Shown here: piece by piece, positions 27,183 to 35,536 of the stretch | Position numbering within the stretch: position 1 is the first letter of the stretch | How the letters are laid out: the number at the start of each line of letters is the position of its first letter | DNA from: Mucilaginibacter geliditolerans | GTDB lineage: Bacteria; Bacteroidota; Bacteroidia; Sphingobacteriales; Sphingobacteriaceae | Direction of reading: 5' to 3' | Length of the DNA stretch: 64,000 nt | Assembly: GCF_014200495.1 (NCBI RefSeq) | Contig: NZ_JACHBY010000001.1 | Span: 372,001-436,000 of the forward strand | The notes under the pieces: generated by a model | What the model saw: the letters and a program-made list of their open reading frames with translations, nothing else | Told to the model about the DNA's origin: nothing | The model's database searches: none | Translations under genes and position numbers: made by a program

Positions 27183-27881
27183 TTATAAATCTGTTGTGCC
27201 CTGATTCAAAAGGTTATTAACTAATTCAGGTACACCAACGGATGCTTTTTCCTGTATTTTGATCACATTAGTTTGTCGCACATAAGGAATATTAGGGTCG
27301 ATAATATATTTTGGCACGTAGTTGGGTACATAGTTAATTAGTCCGGCGGCAGGATATACAGCCAGCGAAGTACCGGTTAAGATAAATATATCCGTCTTCG
27401 CACAAATTTTGGCAGCTGTTTCAATCATGGGGACATCCTCACCAAACCAAACTACATGCGCACGTAAAGGAGAACCTAATTCGCAAACCTCATTCATGCT
27501 TAATTCCCAGCCATCTATCGGATAGGTAAGCTTAGGGTTAATACTCGACTGCGACCTGGTGATAATACCATGCAGATGTATAACATTGGTTGAACCTCCC
27601 CTTTCATGCAAATCATCAATATTTTGGGTGATGATAGTTACTTCATATTTTTCTTCCAGAGCTGCTAATGCATAATGTGCTGCATTAGGTTTAGCTTCCA
27701 GTACTGATTTACGGCGTTCATTATAAAAGTGCTGTACTAGTTGCGGATCGCGCTCCCAGGCCTGTGGCGTGGCTACATCTTCAATATTATAACCTTCCCA
27801 TAGCCCGTCACTATCCCTGAATGTTTTTAAGCCGCTCTCAGCGCTTATTCCGGCTCCGGTAAGTATGACTATCTTTTTCAT
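27183..27881 (-). CDS. cobB: SIR2-family NAD-dependent protein deacylase
   Basis: A 232-residue sirtuin. The NAD motif is ILTGAGISAESGLKTFRDSDGLW; the NIDDLHERGG and IHLHG blocks supply the catalytic histidine; VVWFGEDVP and TGTSLAVYPAAGL complete the Rossmann fold. The start is placed at MKKIVILTGAG (27881). A longer frame to 27944 exists, but its extra 21 codons lie inside a palindromic repeat and do not resemble sirtuins. The usual four zinc cysteines are missing: only one cysteine is left in the zinc-lobe region. Confidence 0.93.
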   Translation of the reverse strand: MKKIVILTGAGISAESGLKTFRDSDGLWEGYNIEDVATPQAWERDPQLVQHFYNERRKSVLEAKPNAAHYALAALEEKYEVTIITQNIDDLHERGGSTNVIHLHGIITRSQSSINPKLTYPIDGWELSMNEVCELGSPLRAHVVWFGEDVPMIETAAKICAKTDIFILTGTSLAVYPAAGLINYVPNYVPKYIIDPNIPYVRQTNVIKIQEKASVGVPELVNNLLNQGTTDL

Positions 27882-27897
27882 GTATCTGCTGCCGTAG

Positions 27898-28002
27898 GGA
27901 CGCAATACTTGCGTTTCTGTTTGAAAATTATAAAAAAGACGCAAAATGTTGCGTCTCTATGTGATATATGTTATAAAGAGACACGATATTTTGTGTCTCT
28001 TT
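27898..28002. repeat. Cluster of three related GACGCAA/GAGACAC palindromes
   Basis: Three short hairpins lie in the sirtuin/dehydrogenase spacer. The first is GACGCAA/TTGCGTT at 27899-27915. The second is AGACGCAA/TTGCGTCT at 27937-27956 and is perfect. The third is AAAGAGACAC/GTGTCTCTTT at 27975-28002 with a 10-bp perfect stem. They share the GAGACRC core and look like tandem members of a small palindromic repeat family of the REP type. Confidence 0.75.
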
Positions 28003-28012
28003 ATGTGTATTT

Positions 28013-28861
28013 TTATATATTATCCTTCGCAATTACGCTCCAGTCGCTGTTGCCATAACCTTTTTCAATCCAGCTATCCATTTCCGTTGCTATAGCAGGT
28101 ATTACAGCTAGTTTAGCACCATTCTCTTTTGCCGCCTGTAACATCAGACCTGCGTCTTTACGGGCCATACTTAATTCCCACGATGGGTTTGAAAAATTGC
28201 CTTCGGTTATTTTTTTAAGTCGGGTGGGCATCATTGCCGCAGGGTTCCATGAATCAAATAATGCTGATACATCACCGGCAGGAATATTTAAACCTTTTGC
28301 AAAAGCTAATGTATCTGAAATGCCAGCTGTAAGGGTTAACAAAAACAGATTACCGGTCAGTTTCATTCCTGCTGCTTTACCCTCTTCGGGCCCGAAATTG
28401 ATCAACTTACCTGTCATTTTTGATAGCTCAGGCTCTACCCTACTGATCACAACCTGGTCGCCGGATACCAGCATATTACCGTTGCTCTCCAACGCATTTA
28501 CAGGGCCCATAAATACCGGGGCATGCAAATAAGTATAGCCTTTGGCTTTCCATCCGGCGGTTCTTTCAATAGCGCCTTTTGCTGATGTAGTGGTATGATC
28601 AATTATTATCACACCAGGTTTAAATCCTTTACTTGCTGCTGCCAACACCTCATTTACGGTATCATCATCTTTAAGGGTCACATGGATTGTGTCTGCTCCT
28701 TTTACAGCTTCTGCAACATCATCAAATGCTTTGGCGCCAAATTCCTCCAATACATTTGCTTTAGAACCCGTACGGTTCCAAACCTGCACCTCGTCGCCAT
28801 GTTTGATCATCGCCTTAACAAAATTTGAGCCTAACAGGCCCATTCCCAAAAATGCTTTCAT
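28013..28861 (-). CDS. NAD(P)-dependent oxidoreductase, 3-hydroxyisobutyrate-dehydrogenase family
   Basis: A 282-residue soluble enzyme. The N-terminal Rossmann motif is FLGMGLLGSNFVKAM, a slightly altered GxGxxG, followed by VWNRTGSKA, whose arginine suggests NADP(H) preference. The C-terminal helical domain contains GKAAGMKLTGNLFLLT, which carries the catalytic lysine region, and MARKDAGLMLQAAKE. Family members oxidise beta-hydroxy acids or reduce succinic semialdehyde-like aldehydes. The physiological substrate cannot be told from sequence. Confidence 0.88.
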   Translation of the reverse strand: MKAFLGMGLLGSNFVKAMIKHGDEVQVWNRTGSKANVLEEFGAKAFDDVAEAVKGADTIHVTLKDDDTVNEVLAAASKGFKPGVIIIDHTTTSAKGAIERTAGWKAKGYTYLHAPVFMGPVNALESNGNMLVSGDQVVISRVEPELSKMTGKLINFGPEEGKAAGMKLTGNLFLLTLTAGISDTLAFAKGLNIPAGDVSALFDSWNPAAMMPTRLKKITEGNFSNPSWELSMARKDAGLMLQAAKENGAKLAVIPAIATEMDSWIEKGYGNSDWSVIAKDNI

Positions 28862-28905
28862 AGATATTTTATTTTAGATAAAGGTATAACTTTCCTTATA
28901 AAACG

Positions 28906-28930
28906 GTTTAAACACATGATCGTTTAAACG
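28906..28930. promoter_or_regulatory. Twin GTTTAAAC palindromes upstream of the dehydrogenase
   Basis: GTTTAAAC occurs at 28906-28913 and 28922-28929, the second within the perfect palindrome CGTTTAAACG. They lie 45-69 bases upstream of the dehydrogenase start (28861), where an operator would be expected. No regulator gene is adjacent. Confidence 0.35.
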
Positions 28931-28931
28931 T

Positions 28932-28968
28932 AAAAAAGCCGTCTCATACTATAATGAAACGGCTTTTT
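28932..28968 (-). terminator. Terminator of the B12 uptake operon
   Basis: AAAAAGCCGTCTCAT pairs with ATGAAACGGCTTTTT with a single mismatch around a 6-base loop. Read on the minus strand it lies just after the stop of the DUF6580 gene and ends in a T run. Confidence 0.88.
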
Positions 28969-28987
28969 CTATTTCGATAATTTGAAT

Positions 28988-29560
28988 TTAAACTGCCAAT
29001 TGCTGGTTACTGCGTAATATAATGTATCTGCTTTGTGCAAACTCAAAACCTCCGAATAACAAAGCACAAAATAGGGCATCACCCAAAATCATGTTTTTTT
29101 CAAAAGGTATAGCTGCAACTAATGATTGCCCATAACCAGCAAATGTATGCGGGTATAATGTTCCGTATAACCAAGGCATGTCAATTATTAACCAGTGGAT
29201 CACTACGGATACCAACGATGCTAAGGTTACATTTAAAACGTTAGCTTTCTTTATTAATGAGCCAATAAATACCATTATAGCAAATGTTAAATACACCAAT
29301 GCAGAGCCACTATACCAAAACACCAGTTTTGATGTATATAAATAGTTAATAGCAATGTCGCTTAAAAATAAAGCCAATAACACCACTGCATATGCTTTCC
29401 ACTTATCGGTAAAATAAGCACCACCGAATAAGGCTATTGCACCAACTGGTGTAAAGTTGCTTAAAAACTTGTACTCATAGCTCACAAAACGAAAGGCAAT
29501 GGCTGCCAGTATCATTAATACGAGTACAATATTGCGGGTGTTTACTTTTTGTAGTGACAT
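28988..29560 (-). CDS. DUF6580 integral membrane protein (putative B12-uptake component)
   Basis: A 190-residue protein with about five or six transmembrane helices. The opening RNIVLVLMILAAIAFRFVSYEYKFLSNFTPVGAIALFGGAYF is typical of DUF6580, whose topology resembles ECF-transporter substrate-binding (S) subunits. It is the third gene after a cobalamin riboswitch, 60 bases beyond the BtuG-like gene, and a strong terminator follows it. The position suggests a role in moving corrinoid across the inner membrane, but this is inferred from context only. No BtuCDF genes are in the window. Confidence 0.75.
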   Translation of the reverse strand: MSLQKVNTRNIVLVLMILAAIAFRFVSYEYKFLSNFTPVGAIALFGGAYFTDKWKAYAVVLLALFLSDIAINYLYTSKLVFWYSGSALVYLTFAIMVFIGSLIKKANVLNVTLASLVSVVIHWLIIDMPWLYGTLYPHTFAGYGQSLVAAIPFEKNMILGDALFCALLFGGFEFAQSRYIILRSNQQLAV

Positions 29561-29620
29561 AATTTAATTTATGCAGTAAAATTAGTCATTTATATTATTT
29601 AAATAAAATGCTATTAAAGG

Positions 29621-30682
29621 TTACTTATTTATTAAAGCAATTTTCCCCGGGTTTATACCCACCGTAATGACATATTCCTGCTTGCCGGTTTTATCGAACA
29701 CAAATACTTGTCCATCCGATGTGTAATTTTTAGCATCCGTTACAAACACCTCGCCTGTTGAAGCATTGGCGGTGATGGCGAAAGGCGCGGTAATTACTGT
29801 ACCATCTGATACAAAAGCAGCGTTACTTACACTTTGAGTTGTAACATTATAAATGCCAACTTTACCTAATGATGTAATAAAATAGCCATTATTACCTACT
29901 ACAGTGAATGTGGAAGCATCAAAATTAGTTTGTGACTTTATAACATCTGCATTATCATCAATAATAGCAAGACTGGAAGGTATTGAAGTATAATTACCGG
30001 CTGAAAGTACATAAACGTTACCATTGGCATCAGCAGTTATATTTTGTGGGTTTATTACAACGGTAAGTGTTTTAGTTACGGTTCCTGAAACAGGATCGAT
30101 TACCGATACTGTGTTATCATAGTTAGGATAATCCAAACCGCCTGAATTAGCCACATATATTTTATCATTAGCAACAACCAATTGCTCAGGATTACGACCA
30201 ACAGTTATGTATTTTGTTACGGTCAACGAAGCAGTATCAATTACAGCTACAGTACCATCATATGAGGTTACATAAGCGTTTCCTTTATAGAATGCCACAT
30301 CACGTGGTTCGCGGGCGGTAGTATCATTAAACAATTTTATTTGCTTGATAGATTTTGCTGTATGCGGATCAACCACCTCGATAGTGCTGGAAACATTTAC
30401 AACGATATACATTTTTGCACCGTAGATTTCGATATCGTTACCTGTATCGCCTAAACCACGGTTATTTGCCGATCTAAAGATATCTGGTGTAACTTGTTTG
30501 CTTGTAAAGCTATAAGCCGACAGGCTGCTATTATTAGCATTCAAGCCACCCTGGTTTAATATATAAAAACCATCAGTTATACGTATAGGGGCAGTATTAA
30601 CATCTTTATCCTTATGGCAGGATGCCAGTATTAAGGATAAAGAGGCTGTTATTAGTAAAGCACTTAGTTTTAAATTTTTCAT
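29621..30682 (-). CDS. BtuG-like beta-propeller surface lipoprotein
   Basis: A 353-residue lipoprotein with lipobox LASC (signal peptide about 1-20). The mature part is a YncE/DUF5074-like propeller with repeating blade motifs such as NPEQLVVANDKIYVANSGG, NTVSVIDPVSGTVTKTL and NPQNITADANGNVYVLSAG. In Bacteroides, BtuG propellers sit on the BtuB barrel and capture vitamin B12 with extreme affinity. The gene here is 10 bases after a BtuB-type receptor and under the same cobalamin riboswitch, which makes a BtuG role likely. An ethanolamine- or heme-related propeller is the less likely alternative. Confidence 0.85.
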   Translation of the reverse strand: MKNLKLSALLITASLSLILASCHKDKDVNTAPIRITDGFYILNQGGLNANNSSLSAYSFTSKQVTPDIFRSANNRGLGDTGNDIEIYGAKMYIVVNVSSTIEVVDPHTAKSIKQIKLFNDTTAREPRDVAFYKGNAYVTSYDGTVAVIDTASLTVTKYITVGRNPEQLVVANDKIYVANSGGLDYPNYDNTVSVIDPVSGTVTKTLTVVINPQNITADANGNVYVLSAGNYTSIPSSLAIIDDNADVIKSQTNFDASTFTVVGNNGYFITSLGKVGIYNVTTQSVSNAAFVSDGTVITAPFAITANASTGEVFVTDAKNYTSDGQVFVFDKTGKQEYVITVGINPGKIALINK

Positions 30683-30692
30683 TGTTATGTGG

Positions 30693-32714
30693 TTAAATTG
30701 TTATTTGAAATGATAGCAGGAATGAACGACCAGGCATAGGAAAACTACGCACGATCATATAATTTTCATTGAACAAGTTATCGGCATGTGCCGATAATAC
30801 TAAAGGCTTATTACCTACAGTTAATTTGTAGATAAAGGATAGATCGGCAGTTCCATATCCATTAATATAATTAGCCGAATTACTATTGCTTAAAAAATAT
30901 CGTGAAGAAGATAATACCTGGTTATAATACAGTCCCATTTGGTTGTAGTCAACCCCCGCATTTAAAGCAAGCGTATTTTTAGGGGTGTAAGGTATTTGCT
31001 GCTTATAATAACTATCGTTAGGGTTGGTAACATCAACAGCATACTGATATGTATAATTAACAGATAACATTTCCCGCCACCCATTGCTTACTTTGGTTTG
31101 TGTTTTTAGTGAGATATCCGCACCTTCGATCCTGACTTTTCCAAGATTAATTATGGATGCTATTACAGGGTTTTGATTGGGTATAGCAACTATTTTATTG
31201 GTTACCATATTATAATAGCCATCTATGGAAAAAGAAACATAATCCAGCCAATTACTAAATGCTTTTCTATAAGTAATACCCAGATCATATTGCTTAGCAT
31301 ATTCAGGCTTAATATTGCGGCTTATATTGTTTATTGCAAAATAATACTGCTCATCAAACGTAGGCTCACGAAAACTATCTTTGTAAAAGGCCCTGAGCTG
31401 CAAGTTTGGATTAAATGGTTGAAAAGAAACCATCAATGTAGGCGAGAAAACTGTTTCGGCGGGAGTAGGCTTACCTGTTCTAACTTGTTCTGTAACATAG
31501 GTATTCAGCAAATTACCCTGAAATAACCATTTGTTTAACGTTAATTTACTTGCTAAAGCATTTAATAAAGTGAATCTTGAAGGATAAGCATAATTATACA
31601 AATTGGCATCCAGCTTACTGAAAGAGACATCAGCGGCATACGATGTTTCCCAATTTGATGTAAGGTGATAAGCTAAAGCTACAGATTGATAAGCTTCACG
31701 TTGTGTATACTGATCATTAAGACCACCACTATTATTAAGAAAATATTTATCGGTGTAATGTGTGTATTCCTGTGACAGCTTAGTATTTAAGAGTAAATGA
31801 ATCCCATCATCCCAGGTATGCTCATATCCTGATTGTAAAAAAACATCCCGGTTCCATAGCCGCTCGTCAGAAAATGGATTATAATAAATCACCGCGCCGG
31901 GCAATCCCCTATCTGAATTATAATAATTGATGTGCAGATTAAATTTATTGCTATCGTTTTTTGCCCAGTATAATGCACCATCAACCTCCTGATCGCTAAC
32001 ATCAGTATTGGTACGGGTTTGGGTTGTATCAGTTCCATCGCCATTGGTTTTATATTTATAGTGACCATTGGCATTTTCCAAATAGCTGTTAACAACAAAT
32101 GACCATGTATTACTTAAGCGTTGCTGCCATTGCAGGTAAGGATTAAGTAACCCGAATGAACCGCCATTAAGCCCTAACAGAATCTGATAAGGTTTATCTG
32201 CCGTTAAATTGGGGTGTATGGTTTTAATGGCTATTACACTTGCCGATGCAAATGACCTTGCAGGTGTAAGGATATTATCGGGCTGTGCGTTGTAAAGTGT
32301 GATCTGCTGAACGCCATTTAGATTAAGTTTACCAAGATCTATCTGGCCATTTTCGGCATCATTTATTTCAACGCCATCATATAAAATAGCGGTATGATTA
32401 GCGCCAAAACCTCGTACTGAAACTGTTTTTATGCCACCAATACCGCCATAATCCTTAATATTAACACCGGCAAAATCGCGAATGGCGTCGGCTACGGTTA
32501 AAGCACTATACCTATCGAAATCGCTTGAAGATATGGATTGCGAGGGGGTAACGCCCTGTAATTTTGGAATGGATGACGATACTTTAACCTCCTTTAAATT
32601 TTTGGTAGTATCTTTTTTTTGTGCAAATAGTTGTGAGGGTAACAATAAAATCAGCAACAAGCACTTCGACTTATGCCAAATATGCTTTAAAAAATACTGT
32701 AGAATTATTGCCAT
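30693..32714 (-). CDS. btuB: TonB-dependent vitamin B12 receptor
   Basis: A 673-residue outer-membrane receptor. After the signal peptide (ending LFAQ) comes the plug domain (about 40-165) with SSDFDRYSALTVADAIRDFAGVNIKDYGG and VSVRGFGANHTAILYDGVEIND. A 22-strand barrel with aromatic girdles follows, ending in SFPMPGRSFLLSFQITI. Its leader contains a cobalamin riboswitch, which is strong evidence for corrinoid as the ligand. Seven bases upstream of the ATG a TGAGT/ACTCA hairpin could take part in hiding the start codon. Confidence 0.93.
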   Translation of the reverse strand: MAIILQYFLKHIWHKSKCLLLILLLPSQLFAQKKDTTKNLKEVKVSSSIPKLQGVTPSQSISSSDFDRYSALTVADAIRDFAGVNIKDYGGIGGIKTVSVRGFGANHTAILYDGVEINDAENGQIDLGKLNLNGVQQITLYNAQPDNILTPARSFASASVIAIKTIHPNLTADKPYQILLGLNGGSFGLLNPYLQWQQRLSNTWSFVVNSYLENANGHYKYKTNGDGTDTTQTRTNTDVSDQEVDGALYWAKNDSNKFNLHINYYNSDRGLPGAVIYYNPFSDERLWNRDVFLQSGYEHTWDDGIHLLLNTKLSQEYTHYTDKYFLNNSGGLNDQYTQREAYQSVALAYHLTSNWETSYAADVSFSKLDANLYNYAYPSRFTLLNALASKLTLNKWLFQGNLLNTYVTEQVRTGKPTPAETVFSPTLMVSFQPFNPNLQLRAFYKDSFREPTFDEQYYFAINNISRNIKPEYAKQYDLGITYRKAFSNWLDYVSFSIDGYYNMVTNKIVAIPNQNPVIASIINLGKVRIEGADISLKTQTKVSNGWREMLSVNYTYQYAVDVTNPNDSYYKQQIPYTPKNTLALNAGVDYNQMGLYYNQVLSSSRYFLSNSNSANYINGYGTADLSFIYKLTVGNKPLVLSAHADNLFNENYMIVRSFPMPGRSFLLSFQITI

Positions 32715-32825
32715 TTGTTATGAGTTAAACTCACAGCCAATGAAAAAGCAAGCTTTGAAATGAAAATACACTGTGTAAGAGCATTCACAATTCAAGCTTC
32801 AATCCCCGAAAGCTGTGAATAATAG

Positions 32826-33012
32826 TATGGCTTTGGCAGGTCTTCTGACTTACTCCCCTTCGTCCTGTCTTCCCGTCGCGCTTGGTTGGCGGACAGTGAC
32901 TTAATTGATGTAGACTATGGTTATGGAGCTTACAGCTGCGGGACAGTTATGGATTTACACCATATTCCCTTTTAATTTCCGACGATATCATTCGCAGGAA
33001 AACCTAAAGCAT
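32826..33012 (-). ncRNA. Cobalamin riboswitch
   Basis: Read on the minus strand, the leader of btuB contains the diagnostic pieces of the adenosylcobalamin aptamer in order. They are an AGGTTTTCCTGCGAATG-like 5' part, GGGAATATGGTGTAAATCC (around 32951-32970), CCCGCAGCTGTAAGCTCC, and the 3' block AGTCAGAAGACCTGCC (32835-32850). The coordinates are approximate at the ends. About 110 bases remain before the btuB ATG for the switching structure. B12 binding is expected to shut off the three-gene uptake operon. Confidence 0.93.
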
Positions 33013-33140
33013 TGCAAAAGTACGAGAAGTATTTGTAATGGCAAGTGGCTCTTATATTTATATTACCATGGCAATTTATTAGTGATAAATTGCAAACTTT
33101 GTTCACATCTAAGGGTTGTATGATTGTATAAATTTATATC

Positions 33141-33860
33141 ATGACAAATAAAGTATTGGTGCTTGTGCCTGAGGGCCAGGAAACCGAAAACAATTACATT
33201 AATTTGAAATGGCCTGAGCGCTATGTGTCTATTGCAGGGGGTGTACAGCTGGGTATATCAGGATTAAAGAACTTATTTTCAAGTCCTTTTGCAAGTATTG
33301 TAAAACTGGGCGCAGGAGGCTATCTGTTAAACAGGGGAATTACCGGACATTGTGAACTGTATTCACAGATTGATAAATATATGGCGAACCCGGTTAATAT
33401 TAATATTCGTTCATCATTCATTATTCATAAACCACGTAAGGATGTTTATGAATTTTGGCGCAGGTTTGATAACCTACCCCTATTCATGACCCATCTTAAA
33501 AATGTGGAACTTTTGACTAATGATCACTCGCGCTGGGTACTGAGATTGCCAATTGGTGTTGCCAGCATTAGCTGGGAGGCAGAAGTTGTAAAAGATAAAC
33601 TTAATGAGATGATCGGCTGGCGTTCATTGCCAGGCTCAATAATTGATAATTCGGGAAAAGTACGTTTCAGGGATACGGAAGATGGTGAAGGTACGCGTGT
33701 AGATGTTGTAATTTCATACCAACCACCTGTAGGAACCGTTGGCGCAAGTATAGCACGTGTGTTTAACCCCGTATTTAAAAAGATGGTTGAAAAAGACGTA
33801 CAAAATTTTAAGCACTATATGGATATTGATTATGCAACTGATAGCATAAACTATATCTGA
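33141..33860 (+). CDS. SRPBCC-fold protein with N-terminal membrane segment
   Basis: A 239-residue protein. Residues about 25-70 form a glycine-rich membrane or membrane-associated region (GLKNLFSSPFASIVKLGAGGYLLNRGITGHC) resembling DUF2892. The rest (about 90-232) is an SRPBCC/START-like lipid-binding domain: IRSSFIIHKPRKDVYEFWRRFDNLPLFM, SISWEAEVV and GEGTRVDVVISYQPPVG. Such proteins appear to handle hydrophobic ligands at membranes, often in stress conditions. It is divergent from the riboswitch operon. The next gene, on the other strand, starts its stop one base away. Confidence 0.82.
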   Translation: MTNKVLVLVPEGQETENNYINLKWPERYVSIAGGVQLGISGLKNLFSSPFASIVKLGAGGYLLNRGITGHCELYSQIDKYMANPVNINIRSSFIIHKPRKDVYEFWRRFDNLPLFMTHLKNVELLTNDHSRWVLRLPIGVASISWEAEVVKDKLNEMIGWRSLPGSIIDNSGKVRFRDTEDGEGTRVDVVISYQPPVGTVGASIARVFNPVFKKMVEKDVQNFKHYMDIDYATDSINYI

Positions 33861-34139
33861 TCAGGATATATTCGCCAGGTAATTATATAATGCCTGGCGA
33901 TCTGTTATACCGGCAATTTCGTTTTTTGCTTTTATGAGGATATGGTCATGATCTTTTAATAATTGCAAACGGCCTTTGAATAACTTTTCTTCGGTACCAT
34001 CTAAAAAACGCTTTATTTCCGGCAAGGTTGTTTTGCGGCAAACCAGTTCCTGGTCTTTTTTATAAATGACCAGCCTGATCTTTTTATTATCAGGCTCCGC
34101 TCCCAGGTTAAAATCTGTACCGAAATTTAATAGTTGCAT
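33861..34139 (-). CDS. Hypothetical protein
   Basis: A 92-residue soluble protein with alternating strands and helices: NKKIRLVIYKKDQELVCRKTTLPEIKRFLDG, then LFKGRLQLLKDHDHILIKAKNEIAG, then a short terminal helix. No family is recognised. Its stop codon abuts that of the SRPBCC gene (convergent, no gap). It lies downstream of rplT but is separated from it by a strong terminator, so it needs its own promoter. Confidence 0.6.
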   Translation of the reverse strand: MQLLNFGTDFNLGAEPDNKKIRLVIYKKDQELVCRKTTLPEIKRFLDGTEEKLFKGRLQLLKDHDHILIKAKNEIAGITDRQALYNYLANIS

Positions 34140-34175
34140 ATTATTTATACCAATACACTAAAATAGCTATAAAAC

Positions 34176-34205
34176 AAAAAGGCCCGCATAAATGCGGGCC
34201 TTTTT
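34176..34205 (-). terminator. Bidirectional terminator after rplT
   Basis: A 14-bp perfect stem, AAAAAGGCCCGCAT (34176-34189) and ATGCGGGCCTTTTT (34192-34205), with a two-base loop. Runs of A and T on either side allow termination in both directions. It ends the thrS-infC-rpmI-rplT transcript. Confidence 0.95.
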
Positions 34206-34223
34206 AAATATTGAGTCTGTAGC

Positions 34224-34568
34224 TTATTTTACAGCGTCAACAACTGCTTTGAAAGCATCCGGGTGATTCATCGCTAAATCAGCTAATACCTTACGGTTTA
34301 AACCAATTTCTTTGGCGGTTAACTTACCCATTAATTGTGAGTAAGAAATTCCATGCTGACGGGCACCTGCGTTGATACGTTGTATCCATAAAGCCCTGAA
34401 TTCTCTTTTCTTGGTTTTACGGTCACGATATGCATACTGTAAACCTTTTTCTACTGTGTTTTTTGCAACGGTATAAACCTTGCTTCTTGAACCCCAATAA
34501 CCTTTGGCGAGGTTCATTACTTTTTTCCGGCGTCTTCTCGACGCGACTGCGTTAACTGAACGTGGCAT
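34224..34568 (-). CDS. rplT: 50S ribosomal protein L20
   Basis: A 114-residue protein matching L20 throughout: [55 protein letters not shown] and [18 protein letters not shown]. It binds 23S rRNA early in large-subunit assembly. It lies 78 bases after rpmI in the conserved infC-rpmI-rplT order. In other bacteria L20 represses this operon; no E. coli-like L20 leader is recognisable here. Confidence 0.98.
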   Translation of the reverse strand: MPRSVNAVASRRRRKKVMNLAKGYWGSRSKVYTVAKNTVEKGLQYAYRDRKTKKREFRALWIQRINAGARQHGISYSQLMGKLTAKEIGLNRKVLADLAMNHPDAFKAVVDAVK

Positions 34569-34646
34569 TTTTTTGTCGTTTTGGTAGTGAGTGCCTCAAT
34601 TAAATGAGAACTTAAGACTCTAATACCTGGTTTTAAAATTTGTTAA

Positions 34647-34847
34647 TTACTTCCCGATACAAAGCATACGTTTTACGTTACCCATATCAGCATCAGAAAC
34701 TAAACTGGTGTTGGTAAGGTTACGCTTACGTTTTGTCGACATCTTTGTTAAGATGTGGCTTTTGTATGCGTTCTTTCTTGCAATTTTACCTGTTCCAGTA
34801 AGCTTAAAACGCTTTTTTGCACTGGAATTGGTTTTCATTTTTGGCAT
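34647..34847 (-). CDS. rpmI: 50S ribosomal protein L35
   Basis: A 66-residue basic protein with the L35 pattern [33 protein letters not shown]...[24 protein letters not shown]. It lies between infC and rplT as in most bacteria. The 121-base gap upstream holds an imperfect inverted repeat (34894-34963) that could affect read-through from infC. Confidence 0.98.
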   Translation of the reverse strand: MPKMKTNSSAKKRFKLTGTGKIARKNAYKSHILTKMSTKRKRNLTNTSLVSDADMGNVKRMLCIGK

Positions 34848-34893
34848 AACCGTGTTTGTGTATATATATATTATTTAATTAATTCTCTCTGAA

Positions 34894-34963
34894 AGAGTCA
34901 GGAGGTAAGAATTAAGAGTCAAGATTTTTTCTTCTTGATTCCTGAATCTTATCTCTTGATTCT
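34894..34963. repeat. Imperfect inverted repeat between infC and rpmI
   Basis: The left arm (34894-34925) begins AGAGTCAGGAGGTAAG and the right arm (34931-34963) begins CTTCTTGATTCCTGAATC; about 25 of 31 positions pair, with a T-rich loop. Each arm contains two near-copies of the word AGAGTCAAGA. It could fold into a long hairpin in the translation operon's message, or it may be a decayed repeat insertion. Confidence 0.6.
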
Positions 34964-34968
34964 AGTAT

Positions 34969-35535
34969 CTATTTCTTCGCTCCTTTTGAGGCTACGGTTA
35001 AAAACATCCGTTTCCCTTCAAGTTTTGGCAATTGCTCAACCTTACCCACTTCTTCTAATGCCTGTGCAAAACGCAGCAGTAATATTTCACCTTGCTCCTT
35101 GTAAACAATTGCACGGCCTTTAAAGTGTACGTAAGCCCTTACTTTTTCGCCTGCTTCCAAAAACTTAATGGCATGCTTTAATTTAAACTCAAAGTCATGG
35201 TCATCAGTATTCGGCCCAAACCTTATTTCCTTAATAACGGTTTGCTTGGCATTGCTTTTTATTTCCTTAAGCTTTTTCTTCTGTTCGTAAACAAACTTGT
35301 TATAGTCTGTTACCTTACAAACAGGTGGTACAGCATTAGGTGAAATCTCAACGAGGTCCAGTTCTTGTTCCTGGGCAATCGCTAATGCATCCCGTAAGGA
35401 AAAAATACCTTGCTCCACGTTATCACCAACAAGGCGAACTTCAGGAGCTTTTATAAATTGATTAATGTTGTGTTCAGCTTCTTTTTTCTTAAAAGGAAGC
35501 CTTGGTCCTCTATTGAAGGGTTTGTTTAATGCCAA
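34969..35535 (-). CDS. infC: Translation initiation factor IF-3
   Basis: A 188-residue factor that binds the 30S subunit and checks the start codon. The N-domain reads KKEAEHNINQFIKAPEVRLVGDNVEQGIFSLRDALAIA; the C-domain contains IKEIRFGPNTDDHDFEFKLKHAIKFLEAGEKVRAYVHFKGRA. The start appears to be TTG (35535-35533). A TAA stop stands four codons upstream in frame, and no ATG, GTG or ATT lies between. Only one base separates it from the thrS stop. Rare start codons for infC are known from E. coli, where they serve autoregulation. Confidence 0.96.
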   Translation of the reverse strand: MALNKPFNRGPRLPFKKKEAEHNINQFIKAPEVRLVGDNVEQGIFSLRDALAIAQEQELDLVEISPNAVPPVCKVTDYNKFVYEQKKKLKEIKSNAKQTVIKEIRFGPNTDDHDFEFKLKHAIKFLEAGEKVRAYVHFKGRAIVYKEQGEILLLRFAQALEEVGKVEQLPKLEGKRMFLTVASKGAKK

Positions 35536-35536
35536 G

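Noticed and set aside
34848..34968. Possible ribosomal-protein L20 leader before rpmI
   Set aside because: The hairpin is an imperfect word-repeat and shows none of the L20-binding features I know from the E. coli or Firmicute leaders.
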